Assembly: GCA_032718475.1 (NCBI GenBank)
Contig: JAUCBJ010001284.1
Location: 1 to 39,486 of the forward strand
Direction of reading: 5' to 3'
Length of the DNA: 39,486 nt
From: Nemertoderma westbladi
Lineage: Eukaryota > Xenacoelomorpha > Nemertodermatida > Nemertodermatidae
Shown piece by piece: positions 9,801 through 23,100 of the stretch. The stretch's first letter is position 1, and each line of letters starts with the position of its first letter. The translations under genes and the position numbers were made by a program. The notes below the pieces were generated by a model, which was given only the letters and a program-made list of their open reading frames with translations, ran no database searches and was not told the DNA's origin.

Positions 9801-10940
9801 CGATATTAAACTACTGAGAAAAGTTAAATATAATGAGAAGTTTCGACATTAAACTACTGAGAAAAGTTAAATATAATGAGAAGTTTCGATATTAAACTAC
9901 TGAGAAAAGTTAAATATAATGAGAAGTTTCGACATTAAACTACTGAGAAAAGTTAAATATAATGAGAAGTTTCGATATTAAACTACTGAGAAAAGTTAAA
10001 TATAATGAGAAGTTTCGACATTAAACTACTGAGAACAGTTAAATATAATGAGAAGTTTCGACATTAAACTACTGAGAACAGTTAAATATAATGAGAAGTT
10101 TCGATATTAAACTACTGAGAAAAGTTAAATATAATGAGAAGTTTCGACATTAAACTACTGAGAAAAGTTAAATATAATGAGAAGTTTCGACATTAAACTA
10201 CTGAGAACAGTTAAATATAATGATAAGTTCCGACATTAAACTACTGAGAACAGTTAAATATAATGAGAAGTTTCGACATTAAACTACTGAGAACAGTTAA
10301 ATATAATGAGAAGTTTCGACATTAAACTACTGAGAACAGTTAAATATAATGAGAAGTTTCGACATTAAACTACTGAGAACAGTTAAATATAATGATAAGT
10401 TTCGACATTAAACTACTGAGAACAGTTAAATATAATGAGAAGTTTCGACATTAAACTACTGAGAAAAGTTAAATATAATGAGAAGTTTCGACATTAAACT
10501 ACTGAGAACAGTTAAATATAATGAGAAGTTTCGACATTAAACTACTGAGAACAGTTAAATATAATGAGAAGTTTCGACATTAAACTACTGAGAACAGTTA
10601 AATATAATGAGAAGTTTCGACATTAAACTACTGAGAACAGTTAAATATAATGAGAAGTTTCGACATAAAACTACTGAGAACAGTTAAATATAATTAGAAG
10701 TTTCGACATTAAACTACTGAGAACAGTTAAATATAATGAGAAGTTTCGACATTAAACTACTGAGAAAAGTTAAATATAATGAGAAGTTTCGACATAAAAC
10801 TACTGAGAAAAGTTAAATATAATGAGAAGTTTCGACATTAAACTACTGAGAACAGTTAAATATAATGAGAAGTTTCGACATTAAACTACTGAGAAAAGTT
10901 AAATATAATGAGAAGTTTCGACATTAAACTACTGAGAACA
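6813..10940 (+). repeat. 43-bp satellite, 96 copies
   Basis: The unit is GTTAAATATAATGAGAAGTT followed by TCGACATTAAACTACTGAGA and ACA. The array spans 4128 bp, exactly 96 x 43, and the phase is unchanged at internal checkpoints (8701, 10861), so it has essentially no indels. Nearly all variation is at a few sites: GAGAACAG or GAGAAAAG, CGACATT or CGATATT, TTTCGAC or TTTTGAC, CATTAAA or CATAAAA. Combinations recur in blocks, indicating multi-unit amplification. No reading frame crosses it. Confidence 0.97.
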
Positions 10941-12289
10941 AAAACAATTAAAAACGTATTAATACGATGACAGGGCCATCAAATAATTATTGGTTCTGTG
11001 ATTCGGTTCGTCATCATTTCAAAGTTTAGAAAGAATCTCAAGTGTGGTAAAAAAGGAACGAGCGCAACGAGTTTTGCAGTGGATACGAGTATCCGTCCGC
11101 CATAAATCAGCAGTTACTCGCACAGTTTCGAAACTTTGCAGTTATATAGGTTGTCAGTCTGCATTTAGGAAAAATATTTTGAAACAAAGCGGGACGAGCG
11201 CAAAGAGGCTAATGAAAGAGACGTGTATTGTTTTGACAATAACTGTGAACAACATGGTTTAGCATATTGGACGATATAGCATTTTGTTTATTACTGATAG
11301 ATAATGGAATGTTGTAAGGTCAATATTTGGTGACAATGTTGTACAGGACGAACTAGTCCTAGGTAGTAGCGCTATCTAATAGAGATTTGTACACTTTCTT
11401 ATATAGTCTATCGTGCTTCTTATAGAACCAAGCATCATATTAATCCGAAAAGAGTGAGCTACCTTACTGTACGAGTATTGCTTAATTAGAAATTATACAC
11501 ACAGACAGACTTTTATAGTTCCTCTGTCTGCAGCTAGGGTGCTAATTGTCATAAACGCATGTCGTAAATGTAGCGGTAATTATAAAACCAAACATCAGAT
11601 TCATCTGAGATTTGATAGTAGTTTCCTATGAGCATTGCTTAGCTATAACAAGTAGGCAAGCTAATGAAGTAGTAGATTAAACAAGTACTTGGATTACAAC
11701 TGTCTCGTGCTGCGCGAAGGCCCCGCGAACGGTCTAAATAACTGTACTATTATTACATTAACAATCTTTATTGTCTAAGTTTGACATTATTGAATTTTGT
11801 AAATATAATTTAGCAACTATGTAAATGAAATTGACATTTAAACAAAAATATCCGTACGACCCGTACGATTGAGATCAGTTGCATAAAATATTAGGGAACT
11901 TTGAACGCGCAGTGGGTTTTTATGTAATTCTGTTGTATTATAGTGTAATGGGGCTCACGATTCATTGATTAGTGTATAAAGGGTTTCATTAGTAATTCTA
12001 TTACACACTGACGTTGTATCCTCGGCTTGGAGCTATTGTGTACCGAAACCACGCAGTAGAACGCAGTGGTAAAGAAGTTGCACCAGATCCGAGTTCTCGG
12101 GTCAGGACAGACGTATCCATCCAATCCAATCAATAACGGATTTATTAATAATTCCGTATCGAACAGGAAACGAGATGAAGGCCGACAGAATAAATCAGTT
12201 CTAGTTAAACATTAAATTCACAGATAGGGAGGTACTAATGCTACGTAGGTATTGAGAGGGGTAGGAGATTGGTAGGTAGGTTGAGAGAT
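10941..12289. other. Non-coding DNA
   Basis: No gene is recognised. A stretch at 11025-11260 (GTGGTAAAAAAGGAACGAGC.., ..GACGTGTATTG) resembles 20275-20380 weakly, suggesting an old dispersed repeat. A 72-codon open frame at 11044 has no family signature. Confidence 0.5.
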
Positions 12290-12770
12290 GGTAAGGGGAA
12301 GGAAGACATGATCATCGTTGAATAGGCTGTCCAGGATTTGGAAGTCACCGAGAATTAATCGGAAACTTAAGGTCCGATTATTTAGAGCAGCAGTAGTTCC
12401 AGTACTCCTCTATGGGAGTCCATGCTGGGCTCTAACTGCTGAGGACACCAAATCTCTGGATGGCACATTCACAAGAATGCTACGCCGGGTTCATTGTGTC
12501 AAGTACAATGCACACATCTCAAACCAGACACTATATAACATTGGAGGTGTCTCATTGGTTCCCCCAAGCTTGACACTAGAACAAAATCGCCTCCGCTTTG
12601 CAGGACATTCCTTTCGTTGTGAGGACCAGCCCGTAAACGATATTGTGCCTTGGCGCCTTCATGACAGAATATAATAAGCATGGTGGACAGGCGGACAGTG
12701 CATGACGTTTTTGAGACGCCACTTAAAGGAGACTCTCGCCATATTCTCGTGAAACATTCCAAACCTTGCT
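12290..12770 (+). pseudogene. Non-LTR retrotransposon ORF2 C-terminal fragment
   Basis: An open stretch (about 12318-12674) reads as the region just after the reverse-transcriptase domain of LINE-type ORF2 proteins. It has NRLSRIWKS, then FRAAVVPVLLYGSPCWALT, then TRMLRRVH and NRLRFAGHSFR, in the usual order (LLYGSECW and RLRFAGH-like motifs). Upstream RT motifs are missing, so this is a truncated copy with no intact start. The segment 12365-12525 is repeated in inverted orientation at 14279-14430 inside the UBE2D intron. The clade was not determined. Confidence 0.8.
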
Positions 12771-13005
12771 GTAAAACCTTGCATGTCGATTATAGATACA
12801 GTTATGTAGGAAAGTTGCCGTTATGAATTCCAATGTAATAGAAAACAGAATAATTCAGTACATTTGGTTTTGTAATATTTTGAACAAAGGCTAATAAACA
12901 AAAAACTACATTAATTAACATTTTTAACACTTTTCAATAAGAAGATACATCAACATCACTGATGAACCAACATTCTGTATAATATAATATATTCATATAA
13001 ACGCA
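12771..13005. other. Non-coding DNA
   Basis: AT-rich, with no feature recognised. Confidence 0.5.
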
Positions 13006-13109
13006 TATTGGTATACAAATACCAGTACCAATATTGGTATACAAATACCAGTACCAATATTGGTATACAAATACCAGTACCAATATCGGTATACAAATAC
13101 CAGTACCAA
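13006..13109 (+). repeat. 26-bp palindromic minisatellite, four copies
   Basis: Unit TATTGGTATACAAATACCAG plus TACCAA. Each unit contains the near-palindromes TTGGTATACAAATACCA and TGGTATTTGTATACCA, so the array can fold on itself. Confidence 0.92.
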
Positions 13110-13726
13110 TATTGAAAGAACGTTAGGTAGAGCACAATAATAATAAAATAATGTTATTTGGGAAACAAGTGTGGCGCTGCAAATATTATTCTATAAATTA
13201 AATTGATAAGACGCAATGAAACCAAAAATTGTCTTCCTTTACAAAATTAAAGAAAAAATAACGATAGATGAGATACAGCCACAACTACCTTCTATCATAG
13301 CCTATCCTTTTTTTCAACATATAAAAATGTTTTTTTGTTTATTTAAACCGAAGCGACACGCCACCCAAGTAGCGACGGACGGACAGCGAGCGGACGGACA
13401 GCGAGCAATCTACGCGTCCAAATAACTTAGTTAGAACACATAATTTTTGCTAAACACAACACTAGTGTGAAATGTGAGATTGGTCTCAGCAAAAAGCCGT
13501 GCATAAAAAGAGAGGGATAGATTTTAGAATACAAAATTATTAATTAATATTTTACACAAAGTCCTCAGGAAAAGAACCGCCAAGAGACTAATAATCTAGG
13601 ATATTATCGCGGTAGCCAGTTGGTTCCAACGCGGGTTAATGATGAATGATCAAATGATAAATTAATCCTCAATCGTCTGTGATGCTCCCCCGTGGATATT
13701 AGTGAATGCTCCCTACTCCCTGCTCC
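13110..13726. other. 3' flank of the UBE2D gene
   Basis: No second gene is seen. A small duplicated GGACGGACAGCGAGC motif lies at 13378-13404. The UBE2D 3' untranslated region should lie in the right part, read on the minus strand. Confidence 0.5.
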
Positions 13727-15547
<1,821 letters not shown>

Positions 15548-15756
15548 TCAGAAATAAATAAATACACAAAACTAATCTATATAAATATCTATACCGGTAT
15601 AAAGAGGGTTAACAATAAAGCAGAAGCAGAGCAGACATAAAGTTATAATTACTTTGTAATTACCGGTAGGGTATGTAATAAAAAATTTATATTTTAGTAT
15701 TTCCAACAATACTTATATTATATATAATTATATAATATAATACTTTAATATAATAT

Positions 15757-15812
15757 AGAGCGTCAGACTTCCAACCAGGATGCCACCAGTTCGATCCCAC
15801 CTGGATGTCATT
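15757..15812 (+). repeat. Possible tRNA-derived SINE fragment
   Basis: AGTTCGATCCC (15788-15798) fits an RNA polymerase III B box. It is preceded by GAGCGTCAGACTTCCAACC, resembling a D-arm/anticodon region with TCC. The anticodon stem does not pair and no clear A box is present, so this is not a functional tRNA gene. Confidence 0.35.
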
Positions 15813-16475
15813 GCCGACTTTGCAAGAGCTGTGCCCAACAAAAAGTTCTATAGGCCTATATAATTATAATTTTTGTTGAGCAGTTGGGCATGGGCATATT
15901 GTAATAAAGTCGTCATTGGCGCATTGAGGTGGTATCAAATGATGCAACCAAGCCTACCCATTACGATAGCAGATCCCAAAAAGGTACAGGTAGACCTGCA
16001 AATATCACCCGGTGCTGGTACCCTTAGTTGTAGTATCTGTGTTATTATTTTTAGTTTATTCAATAATAAATAGTAATAGGCAAACAAATTAATATGCAAA
16101 GTGATTTATACCGCATAATTTATTTTTATTTTATAATATACTCTTTGGTGATATCAGCACGATAATGTAGAATCAACAAATTTGGTTCGGATGATTCGCA
16201 AATTCGTTTTGGGTTACCTCGGCTCTTTTTCGCTAGATTGACAGAACTGGAATCACTGGACTATAACAGTCAGACAGTCATTCGTGCCAATCCCCAATGG
16301 CAAGAAATTCCGCTGAATTTCTGATATTTTGACTAACAGTAGGTAAGGTTTTAGAATTTCAGTGCTACCGAAAAAAAACAGAAAAAGTCCCTGTTTAAAA
16401 AAAAGAGCCTGTTTAGAAAATATTTCCTAATACATTTCCGAATATCATTAGATTAACCCACGGATTACTTACTGT
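15813..16475. other. Non-coding DNA
   Basis: No gene is recognised. The first ~250 bp may be the tRNA-unrelated body of the SINE-like fragment just upstream. Confidence 0.45.
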
Positions 16476-16522
16476 TACTGGGGAGGGGGGGGGGGGGTTA
16501 TGGTGACCCCCCCCCCTAGAGG
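16476..16522. repeat. G-run/C-run hairpin
   Basis: A long G run, then TTATGGTGA, then a C run. The two homopolymers can pair around a short loop, and the G run is a potential quadruplex. The same TTAT(G/A)GTGACCCCCC core recurs at 33034-33050. Confidence 0.8.
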
Positions 16523-17569
16523 TTTTTGTAAATAACTTTTGTTCAAAACAACTTTTGGACCTGTGAGTCATAATACAGTACATAGTAGCTGTTTATATAC
16601 ATCTTAGGAGTTAGGAATACAATAGAACGTTTTTACCATTTTAATTTTTTAGTTTGCAATATTTTTACTTAATTCCAATAGAGATACGCTCGTAAGTGCA
16701 ACATTGCCTGGGTTATCTTCTCCCTCCATACATATAATTGTTTAATTAAAGGTCTGATTTAATATCATTTTGTGAATATGTATGCAGTAAGATTAATTTT
16801 GAATAATTAATTATTTCATTTGTCGGTGCAATTATTTCGAGTGCAATTACATTACACATTACATTATTTATTTGGATAGGGCCTAGGCCTATTGCAGTAT
16901 TGGAAAAAATATGCATTCCACTCCACATTCCATATTCGGTGTATTGGATTTGGTCTGTTGGATAGTTGTTGAAGTTTTTAAAGTTGGCCAGTCTTCCTTC
17001 ATATGAACAGATGAATATGTAGCCGTAGCTATGTTATTCTGTTATCAACAGTAACCACAAACCACGTTCAGTTCAGACGTTGGTAATGTATTACATTTAC
17101 AATTTAGGATTAGGACCCCTACGCTACAGCCCTATGGAAATGAGGCTCTTCCTCATAAGGGTTAGCCTTTTCATCTAGACAGCTAAATAGGGATACAGCA
17201 CAGGCACCAGGCAAATATAAGGAATATTGGACAATAGGCCCTATACTGATATACCGCGCATGCACCGAAAAAAAACGCGCACACCTCATTCTGTCTGTCA
17301 TTGCAACAAAAAAAACGAAAAAGATGTACGCGAGCGAAGCGAGCAAAATTTTTTCATTAACAATGCAAAATGACAAAGAAACGCGAGCAAAACCCAAAGT
17401 GAGCGAAAATTAGACATTTGAACAATCTGACAATGCAAAATGAATACCGGTACGGTAGTAATAGAAATGCGACCGAAATTTTTTGTGGCAAATTATTTTT
17501 CTCACTTTGCATGAATGTAAACTTTTTTACACCTCATCCGCGGTTTGACTGTCTGACGACAGGCTGGAC
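16523..17569. other. Non-coding DNA
   Basis: No gene is recognised. GCGAGCGAAGCGAGCAAAA (17329-17347) and AACGCGAGCAAAACCC (17380-17395) are reverse-strand members of the GCTCGCTACGCTCGC repeat seen at 34-34.6 kb. Confidence 0.5.
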
Positions 17570-18305
17570 TGGACAGTGCAGCGGTCCGACGAATCTGTAC
17601 AAAAAAGTACAAAAAAATACAAAATAGTACAATATAGTACAAAAGAGTACAATAAAGTGCAAAAATAGTACAAAAGAGTGCAAAAATAGTACGAAACGAG
17701 TACGAAACGAGTGAGAAACGCATACAAAACGTGTATACCAGCAGACCAGTGTAGTATACACTACACTACAGTTGTATAGGGCCTACAAATATAATTAATT
17801 GTAAGCAAATGCAATGGCACCGAAATATGCGCCGCTACAGGTTCAATCACTAGCGGCCTTGGTTCTGTGGTCAGAACTTTCTTCTTTACAAGGTTAAGTG
17901 GTTCTATAACTGAGATTCAAAATTTAGGTCATTCTTAAAGTAGCCCATATACCTGATATACTGAAGGATAGACTGTATGCTACATTATGTGTAGGCTATG
18001 TGTGTACGCCTCTATCTGCAACTTTATTTCTCCCTCTGCAATTTTGCTGGCTTGGGACCGTTTTTTGTGTTTTTTTTAACACAAAAAGCTGCATTAAAAC
18101 ACACCTAGATCAGCCCCTGCTCAATGCATGGCTCGCCCCACAATCAGACAATGCTTTGTTTTATTTTGCACATCATGAGCGCCCCCCTAAACGATTTGAA
18201 CAACACTTGGATACACGTTTTGCAAGCGTTTGTACTCTTTTGTACTATTTTTGCACTCTTTTGTACTATTTTTGCACTTTATTGTACTCTTTTGTACTAC
18301 TACCG
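17570..18305. repeat. Inverted repeat of GTAC-rich arrays
   Basis: The left arm (about 17596-17742) contains AGTACAAAAGAGTACAATAA and CAAAACGTGTAT. The right arm (about 18206-18300) is its reverse complement, ending near AAAACGTGTATCC/ATACACGTTTTGC. A third, inverted copy of the outer part (GTCCGACGAAT..TGTACAAAAA) lies at 33336-33406. Together these look like termini of a non-autonomous element family. No coding capacity is visible. Confidence 0.65.
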
Positions 18306-18720
18306 TCAGTGCGGAGGTAGAATAAAACGTCTGTCCTTATCTGATCTGATCTGACAGCATCTGATCCTATAACCAATCAGGAGAAAGAAATATAATATTT
18401 ACCTAACTGTCTGTTAGGTAAATAGCCAGTAGCTGAATAGGGGATCACGTTTCACGTTGCCCTGTTAAGTATCAGTATCATCATATGAAGTACAGGCATA
18501 CCGGTATGCATCTAAATGCACAAAGGCATGTTATTATATTTATATATTAAAAATGCGATATAGGATGAAGGTTTGTTACGCTAAAGGCAGAAAGGGAAGA
18601 CAGGAAGGGGTATCTCTCTCTGGGCCTACTGTGTAGGCCTAGTGTGTATATGAAGAAACACTTAACATGCCCCATATTCGATATTGCCAGCTGATACAGT
18701 GGTGTTTACAGTATACCCAG
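18306..18720. other. Non-coding DNA
   Basis: Nothing recognised beyond short simple repeats (TCTGATCTGATCTG near 18340). Confidence 0.5.
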
Positions 18721-18951
18721 GAATTAATAAACGCTGTTGTTACCTTCCAATTGGAGGAAAAGAGCAGGTTACAGCGGCTGTAATTTCTAACCAAAACAAT
18801 AAACGACGTTGTTACCTACCAATTGAAGGAAAGAAGCAGGTTACAGAGACAGGGTTTTTTAACCAAAACAATAAACGATTTTGTTACGGTCCAATTGAGG
18901 GAAAGGAGAATGTTACCGCGGCTGACTTTTCTAACCAAAACAATAAACAAC
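18721..18951 (+). repeat. 72-bp repeat, three copies, with AACCAAAACAATAAACGA
   Basis: The unit contains TTGTTACC-ACCAATTG-AGG, GAGCAGGTTACAG and CTAACCAAAACAATAAACGA. Motif starts are at 18790, 18862 and 18933. Because 72 is divisible by three, one frame stays open and shows 24-aa repeats of the form NKR-CY-PIEGK-QVT....NQN. Copies differ at many sites, so the repeat is old. The same motif is dispersed at 1833, 23436, 24474 and 28207. I cannot tell whether the frame is ever translated. Confidence 0.75.
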
Positions 18952-19170
18952 CAGTGGGCACCTTCCCACATTCCCATCCACCCACCCACCCATGTCAGCA
19001 TGTGGCAATAATACGCTGATAAATAATTAGCATAAACATAATTAGTTAAGTACTATTATGTAGTAGTAAGGCAGTAGGGAACATACCCTTAAATAAGCTC
19101 CAAAAGTGGGTTCTTATTTAAGGAAAATGGCTCTTATTTAGGGGTTTTTGGGCCTTTTTTGGGCTCGACT

Positions 19171-20092
19171 GAACGAGCAACAATGAGCAAAAACGAGTAA
19201 CAATGAGCAACTACAGAACTACAACTACTACGAGTAACATTGAGCAACAATGAGAAACAATGAGCAACAACGAGCAAAAATGAGCAATAATAAAGTACAA
19301 CAATGAGCAACAGCGAGAAACAACGAACAACAATGAGCAATAATGAGGAACAACGACTGAATGAGCAACAACAAGCAACAATGAGCAACACCGAGTAACA
19401 TTGAGAAACAGCGAGCAACAATGAGCAATAATAAAGTACAACAACGAGCAACAATGAGCAACAACGAGTAACAATGAGTAGAGTAATAATGAGCAACAAC
19501 GAGCAATAATAAAGTACAACAACGAGAAACAACGACCAATAATTAGGACATGAGGAACAACGAGTAACAAATGAGCAACAATGACAATGAGTAACAACGA
19601 GTAACATTGAGCAATAATAAAGTATAACAACGAGTAACATTGAGCAACAATGAGAAACACTGAGCAATAATAAAGAACAACAACGAGCATCAATGAGCAA
19701 CAACGAGCAATAATGAGCAACAACGACTGAACGAGCAACAACGAGTTATATTGAGCAACAATGAGCAATAATAAAGTACAACAACGAGCAACAACGTGTA
19801 ATATTGAGTAACAACGAGCAACAATGAGCAATAATAAAGTACAACAACGAGAAACAACGAGCAATAATGAGGAACAACGATTGAACGAGCAATAATAAAG
19901 TACAGCAACGAGCAACAACGAGCAATAATAGAGTACAACGAGCAATAATAAAGTACAACTAACGAGCAACAATGAGCACCAAAAAGCAACAATGACCAAC
20001 AACGAGCAACAATGACCAACAATGAGCAACAATGACCAACAATGAGAAATAATAAAGCACAACGAGCAGCAATGAGCAACAACGAGCAACAA
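19171..20092 (+). repeat. Low-complexity CAACAATGAG array
   Basis: About 920 bp of irregular ACAATGAGCA / ACAACGAGCA words with interspersed AATAATAAAGTACAACA. All long open frames on the minus strand here read Leu/Val/Cys/Ser-rich repetition and are by-products of the array. Confidence 0.92.
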
Positions 20093-20407
20093 ACTGCGTC
20101 GAACCGGATTGAATGTGGGGGAGAGCCACATTCAAGTGAGCGAAACCTTAGCATATGGGTGCTATTAACGAGTTGTCTGTCGTCGTTGTAAATTTTTTAT
20201 CGCTAATAACTCGGTCATTCCTTGATGAAATTAAACGAAACTTGGTATGTACTGATGTATGTAGTCTGTCAAAAGATTAGAAATAATCTGAAGTTTGGTA
20301 AAAAACAAACGAACGCAATGAGGCAAATTAAGGAGACGAGTATTGTGTTGAACGACCTCTGACTAACGAAAGACAACATGTTAATGGGGTGGGGCCCCTA
20401 TCAGCTA
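20093..20407. other. Non-coding DNA
   Basis: No gene. It shares weak similarity (AATCTGAAGTTTGGTAAAAA, GAGACGAGTATTGTGTTG) with 11025-11260. Confidence 0.45.
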
Positions 20408-21282
20408 CAGCCCAGGTTGGAATTCATGCATGAGCGCGCAGGTACGCTTTGTTGTTTTGAAATCACCGCGCACCTGAAATTGGCTCGTCGCGCACCTCAT
20501 CATATGTCATAATCCAAACAAAATCGCGCAGCTCATGTCATCAATATCTCAAAAAATCGCACAGTTCATAAGAACAATTTTACATTCCTATTTTACAAGT
20601 TTGAGCGTTTTAAGCTTATCTTTACGTCTGTCTGTCTGTACGTTGAATCTAGGCTTACATAATAAATGTAATTTTTGCAACATCAAAATTGTTAATATTA
20701 AAAAATATTTTTTTAATCCACTACTATGGCAGTATGGTGGCCCATCGGGCTCACTGCTTTTATAACAGAAAATATTATTTTAGATTACAAACAAAACATG
20801 TACCGGTAATTTCAAAAAAACGAATATTGAAATAGGTACCAGTCTGCCAATAATACTTTGTATAGGCCTACCTAACAATTAGGCTTAAACATACAGTTGG
20901 CTTATAATTAAGTCATACTTATAATACATTGTTACTTTCTGACTTTACCTGTTTACTAACGTAACATCAGCATACTGGCATAGCATAGACCTAATAACAA
21001 TACAACAATAGAGTACTGTAGTTAAAATAAATAGACAAATTCAGCTCCGGTTGCCGGTATTACAGTATTTATGGTGAAGTGATGGTTTTTTTGTGTATTT
21101 TCGTGATTTCAATTAATTTGTGGTGCGCATCAGAGGCAGAGCTGCGCGCTGAGGCGCAACGCGCACCTGTCTCACACCCGAACGCGCACCTGTCTCACCC
21201 AAACGCGCAACGCGCATCTGGTTTGCGGTCATTCGCGCAGGTACGCGTCCGAGTTTTGCAGCATGAATTCCAACCTGGGCTA
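20408..21282. mobile_element. Small non-autonomous TIR element
   Basis: The left end CAGCCCAGGTTGGAATTCAT and the right end (reverse complement TAGCCCAGGTTGGAATTCAT, ending at 21282) form a ~22-bp inverted repeat. CAGCTA flanks both sides (20402-20407 and 21283-21288), a candidate 6-bp TSD. Subterminal GCGCGCAGGTACGC is shared by both ends in direct orientation. No transposase. A related end (CAGCCAGGTTGGAATTTATG) is seen near 33671. C/TAG termini are hAT-like, but hAT elements make 8-bp TSDs. Confidence 0.55.
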
Positions 21283-21288
21283 CAGCTA

Positions 21289-21843
21289 GGGCTAGCTAAG
21301 GCTTTGCTCACTTCATGCTGTGTAAAGGTCCCACGAACGTGTCCCACTGCTGCCTGAGCCAGTTGAGCCAAAAACGTCATGCAGCCATCATCTTTAACCT
21401 TCATAACGTCTACGGTATCAACTGCCCGACCGAACCATCTTTGTGCCTATTGACATGACATTGACATTGGTTTTTTTTTCACACCTTTCAAGTACAACAT
21501 TGTGGACAATCCATCTAAGTGGGGCGTAACGCGGAGTAGAAGAGGAAATGCAGGACACAAGTTAGTTTTTCGAAACGGTGCGGCGATGTCCAGTTACTTG
21601 AGTCATGTCTCATCGAAATACGTGACAATGTATGTGCGCTCAGATGGGCGATGGGCTATTCTTTTGAATATCAATGGGCTATTCTATGCTACCGTGTGAG
21701 GTAAGAATGCCAGTGCTAGCAACTTCATTATGATACGATATTCTATAGAGGATTTATAGAGTGCCTCCGAGTACTTAGAGTATTCCTAAATAAGAAACCC
21801 AGGTCAAAAAGTTCTTATTTAGGGACTTTTGGTATTTATTTTG
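21289..21843. other. Non-coding DNA
   Basis: No family is recognised. A 65-codon frame at 21502 is unremarkable. TTCTTATTTAGGGA near 21812 echoes the subterminal sequence of the 9-kb element. Confidence 0.45.
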
Positions 21844-23005
21844 GGTCCTACTAATTACCCCAACCTACCACAAACTACCACAATCTACCCCAATAATTCG
21901 ATACCGGTACAGGCATCTAATTACCACAATATTATTTTACAATGGCATCTAATTACCACAATATACAGAACTCAAGTGTCTATTTACCACAAGACTAACT
22001 GCGCATCTAATTACCACAATATACAGAACGCAAGTGTCTAATTACCACAATCCTATACAGCGTCTAATTACCACAACACTATACTGCGTCTAATTACCAC
22101 AAGACTATACTGCGTCTAATTACCACAATCTATTTACGAACAAGACTACATTGCACACTGCATCTAATTACCACAATATTCTGATATTATTTTACAATGG
22201 CATCTAATTACCACAATATACAGAACGCAAGTGTCTAATTACCACAAGACTATACTGCATCTAATTACCACAACACTATACTGCGTCTAATTACCACAAC
22301 ACAATACTGCGTCTAATTACCACAATCTATTTACCACAAGACTACACTGCATCTAATAACCACAATATTATTTTACAATGGCATCTAATTACCACAATAT
22401 ACAGAACGCAAGTGTCTAAATACCACAAGACTATACTGCGTCTAATTACCACAACACTATACTGCGTCTAATTACCACAACACAATACTGCGTCTAATTA
22501 CCACAATCTATTTACCACAAGACTACACTGCATCTAATTACCACAATATTATTTTACAATGGCATCTAATTACCACAATATACAGAACGCAAGTGTCTAT
22601 TTACCACAAGACTATACTGCGTCTAATTACCACAACACTATACTGCATCTAATTACCACAACACTATACTGCGTCTAATTACCACAATCTATTTACGAAC
22701 AAGACTACACTGCATCTAATTACCACAATATTATTTTACAATGGCATCGAATTACCACAATATACAGAACGCAAGTCTCTAATTACAACAACACTATACT
22801 GCGTCTAAATACCACAATATACAAAACGCAAGTGTCTATTTACCACAAGACCACACTGCATCTAATTACCACAATATACAGAATGCAAGAGTGTCTAATT
22901 ACCACAATATACAGTACGGTAGTTATTAATATTCAGTGTCTAATTACCGCAAGACTTCACTAACGTCTAATTACCACAATATACAGAACTCAAGTGTCTA
23001 ATCAC
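21844..23005 (+). repeat. TCTAATTACCACAA satellite, block 1
   Basis: The block begins sharply at GGTCCTACTAATTACCCC. It consists of ~26-bp monomers, each with CTAATTACCACAA, grouped in a higher-order unit of about 181 bp (TTTACAATGG landmarks at 22191, 22372, 22553, 22735). It is mirrored by block 3 (27060-27718) and partly copied in block 2 (25649-25918). Confidence 0.93.
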
Positions 23006-23017
23006 GGGTAGGACTAA

Positions 23018-23082
23018 AAACCCAAACGGACATGTACGGTACCCAAACGAACCCAAACGGTACCCAAACGAACCCAAACGGT
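23018..23082 (+). repeat. ACCCAAACG minisatellite
   Basis: Short array alternating ACCCAAACGG and TACCCAAACGA at about 21-bp periodicity. Confidence 0.75.
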
Positions 23083-23100
23083 GGAATACGGAGTTATATC

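Noticed and set aside
6813-10940. CRISPR-like array
   Set aside because: Units are contiguous with no spacers; this is a tandem satellite in a eukaryote.
15757-15812. Functional tRNA-Gly(TCC) gene
   Set aside because: The anticodon stem does not pair and no A box is visible; at best a SINE fragment.
17119-17397. 92-codon minus-strand frame with a hydrophobic stretch
   Set aside because: No homology recognised and no start context; probably chance.
19134-20154. Long Cys/Leu/Val-rich minus-strand frames
   Set aside because: Translation of the CAACAATGAG low-complexity array; no protein family resemblance.
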